Notes: generated by a model not told the origin, from the sequence alone. Positions 26,271-38,391 are shown, numbered from the stretch's first letter. The stretch: 64,000 bases of DNA from Kappaphycus alvarezii (GCA_002205965.3 NADL03000512.1:806001-870000); one strand, 5' to 3'. Numbers and translations are program-made.

Positions 26271-29175
26271 TCAACACCGCGATGCGGTACACGCTTACGC
26301 AAAAGCACTCGACTGTTTTCGCAAGTTCCTACGGTCGCTTACCGCCGACCTCTTCAGAAGAGGGAGGGGGCCAGGACCCTCTTCGTCATGCCCCTGCTCG
26401 TTTAATAAGGAGGGACCCTCCATAACAATTGACAATGGACTTTCGATCGCCGCCATAAGTTCAAAAATATCTCATCGCTAGCCAAAATCCCAGATAGGAG
26501 CAAAATAAACATTTTCATTGACATCTTAAGTAGTCTAGCAGACCGCTTGAGACTGTTCCTCGATGACACAATTTGAGATTGACCGGAGCATGGTGAGAAC
26601 TTTCCCGTCGGGACTCCTAATACCTCCATTAGATGCACCAGGATGCCGCCCCACACTCTGAAGGAGTCAACGCCACTGCGGACTCGGAGGAGACGAAACG
26701 GCCCACGGCCACCAGTTATCGCAATACTCAAGCGTGAATACAAAATACAGTACCAAACTGGTCGAAGACACAGCTCAGCGAGCCCAAAGTCCCATTTTGA
26801 GGTGAACTACAAAGAACAATCCAAGGTTCAGGCGGAGAGCTGTCGGTTAGTCTCGATAGGGTGCTTCCCGACGGGAATCCATTCTATATCGCTGATCGAG
26901 TACTGTACAATAACCTCCAGCGGGGCAAATTAAACGCCACAGGGAATAAAGAATCCTGAATCGCTCTGATAGAGCTGATAAACTCTGCCGAGTACAGTGC
27001 CAAGTCCAATGGAAGGTTTGAAAAAGGTTTGCGTAGCGATAATCCAAGGTGCTCCTAGGAAAAATACATCCGACCCCGGAAAAATGATGCACCCGATGGG
27101 TTGAGATATGGCTCTTCGAGCCCGAGTTCATACAGGAAGTAACAACGGTATTTGGATATCTGATGGATTTTTGAAGCCCTCTTGGTCTTCCGGCAAAGTC
27201 TGAGCAGCAGCTACCGCACGCAAGTAGGCCAAAGTGGGTCAAACTGTACAGAACAATTACTATTGCAATAGTACCGGAAGATACTCCAATAGAGCTAACT
27301 TGAAGTAATTCTGCCGATTACCCTGGCACAGCTCGACGAGTACTGCATAAAGAAGAGTTGAACTGCGAGGGAGCAATGGCAGGTCAAGCATGAAGAGTAC
27401 AGTACTCCCCGACGGGGACTCCCGAAGGAGATTTTCGATTACTGATCGGGCCGAAAATCCCCCTCATTAATGAGTGCTTGTGATATCAGATAGTATGTGA
27501 ACAATAAAGCAAAAGCTCGATGAGCTATGGCGGCCCGCATTCCATAACGAACTTCAAAGAAGTATTGGATATTCGTCGAACAAAGTATTGGATGTTCGTC
27601 GACCAAAGTACAGTACTGAAAAGCCCGAAGGGCATCAAAGAAAATAGAAGACCATAGTGTGCCGCCGGCTCGCCCGCGTAAACCTCTCGACAGGAGATCA
27701 GAAAGATCATAGGTCATGGAAAACGTTTTAAACTCCGACGGAGACAAGACGCAATGAGACAATGAAGTCCTTAGTCTGGTTTAGACATAACAAAAAGTAA
27801 CGCATAGAGTTCTAAAGCTAAGACCGAAGAGCATAAGTGCAATGAAATTGTAGGGATCTCCTAGCGATACCATTTCCGACAAGGGAACGCACGAAAAACA
27901 ACCCAAGGGGTTAAGGCAGCATCAAAAAAATTTCCCGATGGAACATGGTGCAGTATGTTTTGTCGAAGCACGACCCGGAGTCGCAGTTGAAGATGATGGA
28001 AGAGCCCGGATCGGACATAATAACATGAGCACCCCGCCGGGATCTGCAGGACTTTAACTCAAATCTCGTACAGCAAACACAACCCAGGGACAAAAGCAAT
28101 GCAAAAAACGTTTCTTAAACTCTAACGGGGTTGAGAAGGCACAGGAAGCTGGTACAGCAGATACTCCGACGGGGTCAGATGAGAAAAAAAGTATCCGTCG
28201 GGTATATTGATGGGAGTTCGACGTCCCTCCCACTTTTTTGGGGGCAATAACGCGTCGCGGAAGAAGCCTCAAAAGGGGAGAGTCAAACGCAGTTGAGACT
28301 CGAGCTGGAACAATACTAAAGGCTGTAAAAATCAATAGATACGTCATAGACGTCTACCACACGGGCACAAAACTCAGAGGACTGTGTACTGTAGGTAGTA
28401 AGAAGGCACGCAGTGTCAAGACGAAGCGGGAGATTTATTCAGAGCCAACAAACAAAGGCAGAACTGGCCACGGGACCTATTAGGTCAAATGAAAGACTAA
28501 ACCCGAAGGGTGAGTCTTTTTGATCGCGGAGCAACGGGGATGAGATTACTAAGCGCGCAGCGACACTACCCTCCGTTGGAGGAGAAAATCTTTCCGTGCG
28601 CGCCGGCGGTATAATGGAAGACGTGTTCTCACGTGTGTGGGATGCTGAATGAGACCCTGACGGAGAAGCGTGTGCAGAAGTGCCAAGCCGGTTTACAGTA
28701 ACGACTTTTTGGGTCGGGTTAAGGGAGCGTGCAAGCTTAAACACGGAAAGACCCTACGGCTCAGCTATGATTAGGGCACTGTTGTCCGAAATATTTAAAA
28801 AAGGTGGTTCGCAAATCTCGCGCAAAGTTGTCTTGCTCAGACGCTTGCCCGAGTTGTCGGTCCGACATTTTTGACGGTGACTTTATTGTTCCCAACGGGA
28901 AACATTTTCTACTACCCTTTAAGATCTGTTAGCGCTGAGCGCTCAGAACGGGGAGGTATAGTGCAATGTCCCTTTGGGTTTACAGTCGGGATCAACGATC
29001 CAATTTGCTAATCGAAATTCGATTACTATTTTAAACCTTACAGTCCTTACAGGACTACGTGGCAGTGACCCAATAGGGGCGGGTCACGAACCACTTTGGC
29101 CCTGATATTTATTTGATAGTGGCTCACTACATTTTGGACACGTGTCCTAACACACCAACAGTCTAACAGACTAAC
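25140..29175. repeat. Tract crowded with tiny three-base-loop hairpins
   Basis: Perfect stems of 5-6 bp around a 3-base loop recur through 4 kb: 25,254 (GGTCT-gac), 25,396 (GACTTC-act), 25,457 (ACTTC-atc), 25,647 (GTTCCC-aac), 25,730 (AGATCC-gaa), 25,993 (GCTCT-gac), 26,350 (CTCTT-cag), 26,865 (TTCCC-gac), 26,963 (GCTCT-gat), 27,406 (TCCCC-gac), 27,932 (TTCCC-gat), 28,570 (CCTCC-gtt), 28,889 (TTCCC-aac), 29,042 (AGTCCT-tac), 29,160 (AGTCT-aac). Many more have 4-bp stems, for example at 26,603, 27,623, 27,733 and 28,501. Loops are mostly gac, gaa, gat or aac. Random DNA would give roughly four stems of 5 bp or more in this length. The tract covers the linker and 3' part of a Gypsy fossil and continues beyond it. 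Confidence 0.55.
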
Positions 29176-30129
29176 TTCTAACTTACTATTTATTGTTTGG
29201 CCGCTATGGCGTGACTAATAAACAGTCACCGAAGTGTCAGCTCTGGAGTTAGATACCACCTTTCACACTCCCCTCGACCTAAGGCGGCGTCGCGACTGTG
29301 TCTATAGTTAACCTCATCCCATTCTAGTCCCTCCGTAACCTCTTGGCCTGATCCTCCATAGTCTGCTGCTCTTTTTCCTTTTCCCCTTTGCGCGCGTGTC
29401 GCGTCTTTCTTCGCCCGTGGCTGGCATCGCGTCCCCAGAGAGGACTACATCTCTAGACTCGTAGTTGGTCGCTTTCTCCCTTGCGGAGGACTGCATTCGC
29501 AACCTCTTAGGGTTACCACCGTCCCCTGCGGGAGGATCAAATTCCCTACAGAGCCCCGTCGCTCGCCCCCGGCGCCACGGTACGCGTGCCACTCCTTAAT
29601 TTCGACCTACCTTCTCCCAACTTTCTTTTTCCTGTTTTCCCTTCAGTGCCTCGGACTACTTTCACTTTCTTTGGCTTTGCCCTTGGTTACTGTCCGATGG
29701 ACTTCAGTTAATTCCAGCCCTTGTCTTGACTTACTTCTAGACGATTCGCGTCCTTGCTTCGACTTCCAAAGCCTCTCCCACAACCGCCGTTTAGGCATCG
29801 AGCTACTACCCCTTGCAGTAATTAAAGAGAAATCGGTTCCACCGGACTCCCGGTAGTTGCACAGTTAACAACTGATTTTCCCCTTGTTGTCTTATTCATT
29901 CCCCGACAACAACCTTTCAGGGCATTTTCTGTGCATTGCACTACATTCTACTTTGAACAGAGTAGCGATTCTCGAAATTTTTGTTTTGATGGAGTATCTA
30001 CTGTACATTTTTATAGTGTACGTGGGAATAAAAATGCAGCTAATATAATTTTTTTATTTCAAAAACAGTTCCGAAGAATTGTTCTCATATGAGGACAACG
30101 GTCTAATAGAAACTAATGCAGTACAGTAC
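26271..30129. other. Long stretch without a recognisable gene
   Basis: After the chromodomain there are only short frames on both strands. The hairpin tract fills most of it up to 29.2 kb. From 29.2 to 29.6 kb a minus-strand frame of 92 codons is Arg/Gly-rich and could be a Gag scrap or chance. GTACAGTAC palindromes occur at 27,397, 27,607 and 30,118. It is probably retroelement leader, LTR and debris. Confidence 0.35.
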
Positions 30130-30681
30130 TGTTGAGGGCGCGAGAGGTAGGCTGGTCTGTCGAGGGCGAGTTCGGTAGGGGTTGAGAGCCGGTAAGGGGG
30201 AAATACGAGTAGAGAAGGAAGATGAGTAGTTGGGGGGCGTGATTTTCTTTTTGGTTCCTAGGGTACCTTAACTCATCATAGATACTAGATAGTCTCTCCT
30301 CGAAGGCAATAAATGTTCTCAAATACCCTTCAGTACTGTGCACCCTTTCTGGTCCTCAGAAACTTCTAGAAGCCACGTGTACGGTTTAGGTAGGCAAGGT
30401 GCGCCCGAGCATGGGGGGCGTGCCCCTGCTTATCCTTGCCACTCCCGCTGGCACCCACGAGCCTCACGTCTCACGCACCCTTTCCCCCACCGTCAGCCAA
30501 CCATTCGGTACTGCATCGCTAATACAGCACCACCTTCCCCCACTAGAGCACCGTCCTCTCCCCACGACGAACCCCGGGGGCGTCCATCTTCTCCAATTCG
30601 GTTGCCATCCGTTCTGAACTCTTCTTTCCCTCGAGTCCTTTACCTTGTTCGTGCACTCTTTTCTGCTTTACCCTGGTTTCA
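30130..30681. mobile_element. Candidate LTR (TGTTGAGG...GGTTTCA)
   Basis: A 552-bp segment starts TG, ends CA and is followed at once by TTGGTGGCGATTCCC, which looks like a primer-binding site for a plus-strand element. Its middle part (30,293-30,548) recurs at 43,166-43,454 in the same orientation. The alternative reading is the 3' LTR of the minus-strand Gypsy at 32.3-41.7 kb, with the copy at 43.2 kb as the damaged 5' LTR. TG...CA ends do not tell strand. No flanking target duplication was found. Confidence 0.45.
30293..30548 (+). repeat. Dispersed repeat, copy A
   Basis: Matches 43,166-43,454 in the same orientation, with shared blocks TTCTCAAATACCC, CAGTACTGTGCACC, TTCTGGTCCTCAGAAACTTC, GGTGCGCCCGAGCA and CCATTCGGTACTGCATCGCT. 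Identity is roughly 80% with several small indels. It lies inside the candidate LTR. Confidence 0.8.
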
Positions 30682-30697
30682 TTGGTGGCGATTCCCT
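30682..30697 (+). other. Primer-binding-like site after the candidate LTR
   Basis: TTGGTGGCGATTCCC directly follows the CA end of the candidate LTR. TGG at this place would pair with the CCA end of a tRNA. A similar site, TTGGTGGCC, occurs at 15,350. Confidence 0.35.
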
Positions 30698-30889
30698 CAT
30701 TCTGTCGGTTCGGTCTCGGTGGTTGATGACCCTAGATGGCTAGGACAAAGTAGACCGCGAACCAATCGACTGGGGTAAGGAACCCCGGGACCAGCTGGCG
30801 AGGCTTGCAACGCAGAGGGCGGCGGGCAGCTCGCTCACATTCCGCACCACAGAGTGTATTGAAGTCTCATGATTCCTAGGAAAAGACTC

Positions 30890-32147
30890 CTTTTTGCTGA
30901 AGGCGAAATCGATTTTCGCTCCACGGAATCGACACTTAACGTCTAGGCAGTGGGAAGTCTGCGGTCGCACCGATGTGGACAGGTTGGTGAGTTCGGGAGA
31001 CGGGAACATACGAGTCTCGGAGGAACTGCGGTGGAAAGTTCGGGCGGAGAGCTTGAACGGATCTTGGGGAACCACATCGTGCAACTCGTTTTGGAGGGCG
31101 GAAAGCCTATTGACAAGAAACTCATCGCACGAATCGGTCTATCCGAGTCTATGAACGACGAAAAAGACTACGGGCCCCTGAACCCAGATCTTGATTGGGT
31201 AATCTCGCGTATTTGGCTTTCTACCTATGAAGGTAACGAAGAGGTCGGGTTGTATTACGCAAGATCCGAAGAAGACGAGACTCCCCACCCTATACTTCTC
31301 TATACCATGGAGTGGCGTCCCTTGATTGCTGGTGAGGTTCTCCAAGAAGAATCAGTCGCTTCGATTAACGAGTTCTAGCGCCCGTGGAGGGCCCTGGAGA
31401 TTGACGCTTGGTGTCGGCAGCACCCTGGTCGCTATAAGGATGTGAACGTCGGCATGGCTCGACCGCCTTCCCCGTACTCCTGCCAGTACTACCTCAGCCA
31501 GCAACTAGTACCCATTAATTATTAGACGGACCATTGCATGCTCGCCGGTGTCGCTAATGGAGCCTCCATTCTTCGCGTTTGTGCAGTGAGTCTCTCTTTG
31601 AGGAGGACAGCTAACCAGGCACTCTTAGATCTTCGAATCGAGAATGGATACCCGACGTCAATTCGCAACATCCGGGAGGTAGAGGAGTTGATCCGCAAGC
31701 TTTCGTCTATTCCAGTCTCTCTGGATCACCCGAGGGAAGCTTGAAGCAGAGAAACGGGTACAAGGCGCGTTCATGATTTCAACTTCGCGATTTTATCTCG
31801 TCTCCACCTTCATCCAAGTACTGCCATGGTCCATGTTCTCCGCATTCACTCTCTTGGTGGGTTGAAGCACGCAGTCTGCGTTGACTTTCGTACGTCACAC
31901 CCAACCCTGCTGGGCTGCGCCAAACGGTTCGAGATGCACCTGTGCCCGGAGTCTCTGGAAATCTGCGCGAGCAGCGGTACACCCCTGTATTTCAGGTGTA
32001 TTGATGATGTCCTCCGTATAACGTGGAAAGGCTTGGACGAAGCCGCTGTAGAAGACCAGAAGGAGCGGAAAAGGGTCCATCTAAGGGATTTAAGGGTTTC
32101 GAAGAGGCCCGCGAGAGGCGAGCCCGGACCCTCCAGTGGTGTTTGAG
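30890..32147 (+). mobile_element. Plus-strand coding block between candidate LTR and Gypsy pol
   Basis: Frames with coding character run in the plus direction: 30,950-31,378 (142 codons, acidic and Trp-rich, with WRPLIAGEV near its end), 31,538-31,744 and 31,826-32,146. No domain is recognised. The block ends about 130 bases before the 3' end of the minus-strand Gypsy integrase and so faces it head to head. Antisense reading frames downstream of pol are known in some plant Gypsy lineages, and this could be one. It could equally be the Gag region of a separate plus-strand element. It is broken. Confidence 0.35.
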
Positions 32148-34337
32148 GTCCTCCCAGGCTGAGATAGAATCGTATTCATTAATTTCATTCATTGTAGCCA
32201 TTTCATCCACTAGGAATAGTTTCCAGCCCCTACGACAGTGTTTTTCTCTTGAATAAAGGGACTAATTAGAGACCGTCCGCACCCGAAGTATAGTTCACCA
32301 GTTGTTGTAGATTCTTGGGACGCAAGTAGTACTTGCGGAGGCGACGAGCTTGAATGGCCTTTCGTGAGATCCTCCCGTGCAGCGAACGGATTACACAGCG
32401 TGGGTGCGCTGCCTGTACAATTTCATAGGGGCCTAAGTAACGCGATTGAAGCGACGGCTATTTTAGGCCCTGGAAGGCCTTGATGTACGCAACCAACACA
32501 AGGTCCCTGGCCGCGTAGTGGACGACTTCCGGGTCGTTTTCCCTGGCCTTTTCTGTACCCAGCGCCCATTTTGCACGGAGACTGAATAAAACCAGAGTCT
32601 CTCTCGGAGGATCCCCGGACTCCTGGGCTTTCGGTGGATTAGTGCGGTCAGTATCAATCACGTGGGGTTTGACCCCGTACAGCAGCTCAAAGGGGGCTAC
32701 TCCGCTCTGCCTAGGCCGGCGGCGATATCCGAACACACTCGTATGGAGGGCTTCAGCCCAATGTTCTCCATCACGGACAATCATTCCAATTCCATAATTC
32801 AAGGTGCGAACCATCCTTTCCGCTCTTCCGTTGAACATAGGGGTGTACGCTATGACTATGCGCCACTTGACCCCATGATTCCTCATGAAAAGTACGAGGG
32901 AAGCAGCCGTGAAACAGGTTACGTTATCGCTCACGATCTCCTTAGGAGGGCCAAATGGCCTTATTATCTCTTCTTCCACACACCTGTAACTGTCAGCGCC
33001 AGCGTATCGCGGGTACGCATGGAGGTTTGCAATCTGGAGACATGTTTAACACAGACCATTATATAATGGAGGCCTTTTCTGAATCGCAACAATGGGTCTG
33101 CGAAATCAATCAAGAAGGTTGAGAACAGTCCTCCTACCGGCACACCCAAGATCGGCACGCACTGTGGGAGCTTTTGCATTCTCTGAAACGCGTCGCGGGA
33201 ACACACGTATTGGCAGAAATCTCCAACCACTCTCGGCTACCAGATTTGATCCTCTGTAAACTTACGGGTGGTACCCCTATCCGAATGGCCCACACTGCTA
33301 TGGAGAAAGCGCATTATTTTGGCTCCTACTGCTTTTCAGCAATAATTTAATGGCCATTTTTCGTACTACGGAACAAATTTCCGTTTCAGACCACGAAATT
33401 CTTGGGTGCAGGGCTTTCTTTCAATCTCTTTTTCGACGGAGCATAGGAGCTATTTTCCATGGAAAGGTACTGCTGGACCAAAGTGGGATGCGGCTCCAGA
33501 CCAGCGTCGTCCGCCACCTCCGCGGCACCTACTGAGAGTAGGAGATCCCCTCATCCTGGTCAGACTGGACCTCTGTTTCTATCGCTAATCGTGACAGTCC
33601 AACCGCTGACCCATTCATCTTCCCGGGTCGGTAACGAATAACGTAGTCATATTCTGCCAGGAAGTCAAGACAATGAGCTAGCCGCGCATGTATGTCCTTG
33701 CGCACAAAGGCTTCCTTTAGCGACCGACGGTCAGTAATGAGCTCGAAAGAGTGGCTCTACAAAAGGTAAACAAGAAACTTCCGTAAACCAGAAAGGAATG
33801 CCAATGCATCCCTCTCGCAGACCGAGTACCGTTTCTGTTTCAATTTCGTTGTCCGGCTTGCGAATTAGGCGGGATTTACTTTCCCACCCCGTTGTTTTGC
33901 GATAAAACGGCGCCAACTGCCGAAAAAGATGCATCAGTTTCGACGATAAAGACATTTCAAAGTCAGCAAACGCTAGAAAAGTTGAGGAGGTCAACGCTTC
34001 CTTCAATGAGCGAAAATATTCTCCTTCCGCTTCGCCCCACTCAAATCTCCTTTTTGTTGAATTTAATGCGTTCAAAGTGGCACCCTTACTCGAAAAGTCC
34101 TTAATAAACCTCCTGTAGTATCCTGCCAGCCCGAGGAAACTGCGGACCTGCGTAACGCTGACGAAGTTTGGGATTGCTTGAATTGCCTCGACCTTTTCAG
34201 GATCCACTCTTACCCGGTGCTCGTCAACGACATGGCCTAGAGGGCCTATCCGTCCTTGTGCGAGGTGTAATTTAGCCAGCTTGAGTTTCAATCCGTAATT
34301 TAGTACTTTTATATATATAACAGCTGAACTTTGCTCC

Positions 34338-34345
34338 AAGTGCTC
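34338..34345. repeat. Left 8-bp target site duplication of the hAT element
   Basis: AAGTGCTC immediately left of the element matches AAATGCTC at 38,392-38,399 in 7 of 8 positions. Eight-base duplications are the hAT hallmark. Gypsy reverse transcriptase sequence continues on the outer side of both copies. Confidence 0.75.
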
Positions 34346-34357
34346 CTAGGGTAACAC

Positions 34358-34636
34358 GACTGCGCAGTCGACTGGAGACTGGGAATAGACTGGATTACTC
34401 AGACTCCCAGTCGACTGGAGACTGTACATCGACTGGGTTACTCAGACGTTCAGTCGACTGGAGACTGGACATAAACTGGATTAACGAAGTGTCCAGTGGA
34501 CTGGAGACTGGACATCAACTGGATTAACGAAATGTCCAGTCGACTGGAGACTGAACATCAACTGGGTTACTCAGACGTCCAGTCCACTAAAGACTGGAAG
34601 TCGACTTGGTTATTGCGGTATCCAGTCGACTGGACA
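34358..34636 (+). repeat. Left subterminal array, unit about 43 bp, six to seven copies
   Basis: Each unit begins CAGTCGACTGGAGACTGG, whose first part is the palindrome CAGTCGACTG, followed by a variant of GACTGGATTACTCAGAC or AACTGGATTAACGAAATGTC. Copies differ by a few bases. hAT transposases bind short subterminal repeats, so this array is a plausible binding region. The array is also self-complementary within each unit. Confidence 0.85.
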
Positions 34637-35437
34637 CTATAGAAAACACAGTGTAATGTATTTTTTAATCTTAGAAATGTTGATCTGAATATTAAGATAT
34701 CTTAAGAGCTTGCTGTTGATGACGTGGATGGTTAGAAAAGTGAGCCATGAGGGCGGGGAACAGGAATACTATTACACTGTAAGAAAGGGTACATACTGCA
34801 GTACGGCACTTATGATAACTACAGGCTGCTCGCGTCACCCGCTTTTACCTTAACCGGAGGTAAGTCTCGCTACGAGTCAACCCAATCGTTGATGCTTTTC
34901 ACCCACCTATAGATGCATATTCTTAATTGGGAATCCCAACTTGAGATGCAGAAAGGGACGGTAAGTATAGGAGGGTAACGCTGGGTTTTAATACCAGAAA
35001 AGCGGGGATGGCTAAAATGGTTTCAAGGATGGTCAGACAACGGGGATGTCGGAGATAGTCGGAGTACGGGGTTAATGGTTAAGGAACCGGAAAGATCGCT
35101 GCAGTGAGAAAAGAAAATACGCGTTTTCCAGAGCGCCGTTGACCTCAAACGTCGTCCAAACCCCCACTAGCAGACAACCTGCGTTCTTCTGCACCAGCCT
35201 CGCCGCGCGACGGGCGAACATTTCCTTGCCTCGACTCAGCAAACAGAACAGCTGCCCATGCAGCGACTCATGCGCTCCATGTCTACCACATCCCCAACAA
35301 TTCCAATCTTCATCTTTGCTTCCCCTATTTCCCTTAATCCCTTCCCTTTCTCATCCACCCACAACCGCAACCACACCCTCCTCTAATCATCCCTACTTTC
35401 CTCCCTTCGATTACTATTAATTGAAACTTATGACAAT

Positions 35438-35478
35438 ATTAAATAGACCGTATTCATGAAGAATATGGTCTATTTAAT
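35438..35478. repeat. 18-bp stem, 5-base loop hairpin
   Basis: ATTAAATAGACCGTATTC pairs with GAATATGGTCTATTTAAT around the loop ATGAA, with one G-T pair and no other mismatch. It lies about 40 bases beyond the last transposase frame on the minus strand, so it may form at the 3' end of the transposase transcript. It could also be a nested miniature element. Confidence 0.85.
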
Positions 35479-35518
35479 ACTAAGTACATTGAATATAGAC
35501 AAAGGATATAATGCGACT

Positions 35519-37099
35519 TTATTCTGTGACATCCCAGATGCCTTCAAATACTCTATCATCGCCGTGCTCGATTTGATCGATAAAATCCTCGATATCCACT
35601 TCCTCTTCACTCTCGCTTATTTCCTGTAGGTACTCGGCTCCCGTAAATCGCTTGGGAATTTTTGTCTTCCACTCGCTGACAGGAAGATCAGGGACAGTGG
35701 CTGGAATTAGTTCCCGATTTGAACGTAGAAACATGGTCATATCGACCATTGCTACATCTAAAGAACTACGAACTCCACTTAAAAAATTTCCGGCGCCTCC
35801 TAAGTCGCTCTCAACCTGAGCAGACGATGCGGGAGGTCCTAGTATGCAACGTGAAACAGGAGACAAATACTTGTACTTATTTTCTTTGGTTTTCCATCAA
35901 AGAAAAAGCCTATGAGACAGAAGTAAATTAGCTTCGATAAACTATTTATTACGATATTCCTCGATTTCTTCTTTAACTCGATTGGCAATTGACAAACATA
36001 CTTGGCTCGGCCTTACATCCTCCTCTGCAAACCCAGCAAAATTCCAAATACTCATCGAAACTGTACCTCCGCAACTGCGTTGCGGTGAGCCTGCCTGTAA
36101 TTCACTTTCCATAGGAGCCATATCATCAAATCCACTTTCCTCTTGCCATGTCCGTTGAGCAATATCTGTGGCAATTCGTGATATCTCATTAATAACACAA
36201 TGAAGAAGCTCGTTTGATTGGATGACAGTACGGAGGGCATTTAGACAGTTCATTAATTTTTATACAGGATGGGAAAACAACTGCATTTCCAGAATATATG
36301 ATCGCGGAGTACCACTGTAGCTTTTGTAAAATCCTTTAGAACCAGCATTCAAAAGAAGACTCCTCGTTGTCTTTTTCAAATCGCTCACTTGATCAGCAGG
36401 AATTTCATCTGTTGATGCATGGCCTCCATGATTGTTCTTATTGGACGGCTCGAAAATGCGAAGTTCTTTTTGTCAGATGCCAGCACAGTGCGCCTTATCA
36501 TGCATAAAGCTAAAAAAGAATCGACGCCAGACGGATAAGTTGTAGCCTGTGCGGCAAGAATTATGTCACCAACAGGCTTCATCAAATAATAACACTCCAA
36601 TAAAACTTTCCTTTGCCCTTCAAGCGGAAACTGGCCTCCAGTTTCATTTCTGAAGTAGTGCTCCCTCAGGCAATCCCAAAGCAACAAGAAAACGTTCAAT
36701 TAGTCTTATTGTACCGAGCCACCTATGGGGCATATCGGAAATTAGTTTCAGTCTTGTCCCACACATTGTGAGATGCAAGTCCTGGAATTTCACCCGCATT
36801 TCATGGTTTTTGTTTACATGCTCAGTCACCTTCTTAATACTCTTGAGCAGTCTACGAAAGGAAAGGTTTTTCGATTTTGATGGGTCAAGAGTTGCCCCAA
36901 AACCCTCGAGGAGTGCACAGTTTAGCAAATGGAATATGAACAAGTCCCACTTTCCCGTTAACAATGTCATGCATAGCCGCTTGACATCCGACCCGGCGTC
37001 TGATGTCGAGCTGCATATTTGATCCAGAATAAAATCAAATTCACTCACGACTTTCTTGCACCATACTGAAAGCTTGTCTGAAAGTCGCAAGTTGTCCAA
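35519..37099 (-). pseudogene. hAT transposase, decayed
   Basis: Frames at 37,099-36,644, 36,699-36,385, 36,253-35,942 and 35,866-35,519 follow one another on the minus strand. The first carries the hAT segment with Asp-Met-Pro-His-Arg-Trp-Leu-Gly-Thr-Ile (usual form Asp-x-Pro-Thr-Arg-Trp-Asn-Ser-Thr), preceded by the Leu/Lys-rich helical part. The second continues the insertion domain. The last two are acidic and may include the C-terminal dimerisation region, though its usual motif is not clear. At least three changes of frame separate the parts, so no full transposase can be made as it stands. A frame at 38,095-37,703 (130 codons, Lys/Arg-rich end) may be the N-terminal part. Confidence 0.65.
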
Positions 37100-37424
37100 A
37101 GTTGGGGATGGGTGAAATAAACGAACCCCTAGAATAAAAGACCTTGCCGACCATTCACGGTCTACAAAAAATTCTTAATCCATTATAATTGTCGTGAGTC
37201 ACTCTGCAAGTCCAGACATGAACGTTGAGATGAACCATCTACCACGAGCTACTAGTAAACTGCGCGTGAATAACTTTTCTTATTTTTTGTGGTTGCTAGG
37301 TACATTTCCAGAATAATCCGCTTGAGCAGATCGGGGTGCACAGAGTTATTTCCTTGAATTCGCAAGTCGAACATGCCTGTGACAATTCGAAAGAGTTGTG
37401 ACTTAACGATCGAAAACGTAAGGC

Positions 37425-37476
37425 AGTGTAAAACGACGAACTTTGCTATTTAAAGCTCGTGATGTCGTTTTACACT
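37425..37476. repeat. Inverted repeat with 13-bp arms inside the hAT element
   Basis: AGTGTAAAACGAC at 37,425-37,437 is matched exactly in reverse by GTCGTTTTACACT at 37,464-37,476, separated by 26 bases. It lies upstream of the recognisable transposase frames, in the intervening non-coding part. Confidence 0.8.
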
Positions 37477-38159
37477 TTGCTTGGGCGTCGCTAGGATGCT
37501 TCGTTCTTTCTTTAAACTGCGTTTCATTATGTCTTCCCGGTCTTCAATGCGATTGAGCGAGATGAATTAATTCTATGCCTTTAGCGTAGATGGTCTGTTG
37601 CATTGCTAGTGTTGGATGATATACGTATAACATCTCTACAGTCTGCTGTTGCCAGGCAAAACCATTTCCTTCCTGTTTGATTGAATTCCTTCCCAATGAC
37701 TCTCACACCGTAGTCAAAGATAATTGATCTTTCTTTCGCTGACGACGGCACTTGTGTGCACCCTCAAACCCGGCTGGTGGGACAAATCGCTCTATTCTTT
37801 GACCCACAGTGAGCTCTCGTGTGGGAACTGTATTGTCCGATAATTCGTTCTGTTGGTCTTCGCTTTTTCGTGTGTTTTGCGGTACGTTTGAGAGCATTGT
37901 TTTCATTTTTGAGGGCGGCAGCAGACTATTATGGTCTGCCATTCTATCTTGCAAAACGTCGAGTCTGATGTAGGTAGTTCTGAGGGGTATGAAGGGGGCA
38001 GGTTTGGTAATGGCGACATCTTCACTTTCAGCAGTCGTTGTCGTCGTCGAGCTCAGTATTAAAGGCCAGTCAATTTCCAGTCGTTTCCCATTCAACTACT
38101 GTACTGTACTGTAGTTCCACCAGCTTTTGATCACTTGAGATTACAGTAGAAATCTAGTG

Positions 38160-38391
38160 AAATATTCAACTGTTGACTGGACAAAGACTGGATTATGGAT
38201 CATTCACTCGACTGGAGACTGGAAAACGACTAGACCCTGGAACACTCAGTCAACTAAACAGTCATTTTCCGACTGTTTCGTAACTGCCCAGTCGACTGGC
38301 CATTGAATCCATTCAAATGGGCACAACACAAATAGCCGACTGCCAATCCAGTCGACTGCCAGTCAACAGTCTTCCAGTCCTGTTTCCCTAT
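38160..38391 (+). repeat. Right subterminal repeats of the hAT element
   Basis: Degenerate copies of the left unit occur here: ACTCGACTGGAGACTGG near 38,206, CCAGTCGACTGGCCATTG near 38,288 and CCAGTCGACTGCCAGTC near 38,348. They are fewer and more diverged than on the left. Confidence 0.7.

Larger units (their letters stand above)
34346..38391 (-). mobile_element. hAT DNA transposon, 4,046 bp, inserted in a Gypsy element
   Basis: Left end CTAGGGTAACACGACTG; right end, read on the minus strand, ATAGGGAAACAGGACTG, an imperfect terminal inverted repeat matching at 14 of 17 positions. The 8-bp duplication flanks it. Both ends carry clusters of CAGTCGACTGG-type palindromes. Minus-strand transposase remnants fill 37,099-35,519. 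Because the element sits inside Gypsy reverse transcriptase, it arrived after that Gypsy copy. The one mismatch in the target duplication suggests it is not very recent. Confidence 0.85.

Noticed and set aside
34358-34636. Regularly spaced palindromic repeats resembling a CRISPR array
   Set aside because: The units are contiguous and the intervening parts are also similar between copies, there are no Cas genes, and the array is the subterminal region of a delimited hAT transposon.
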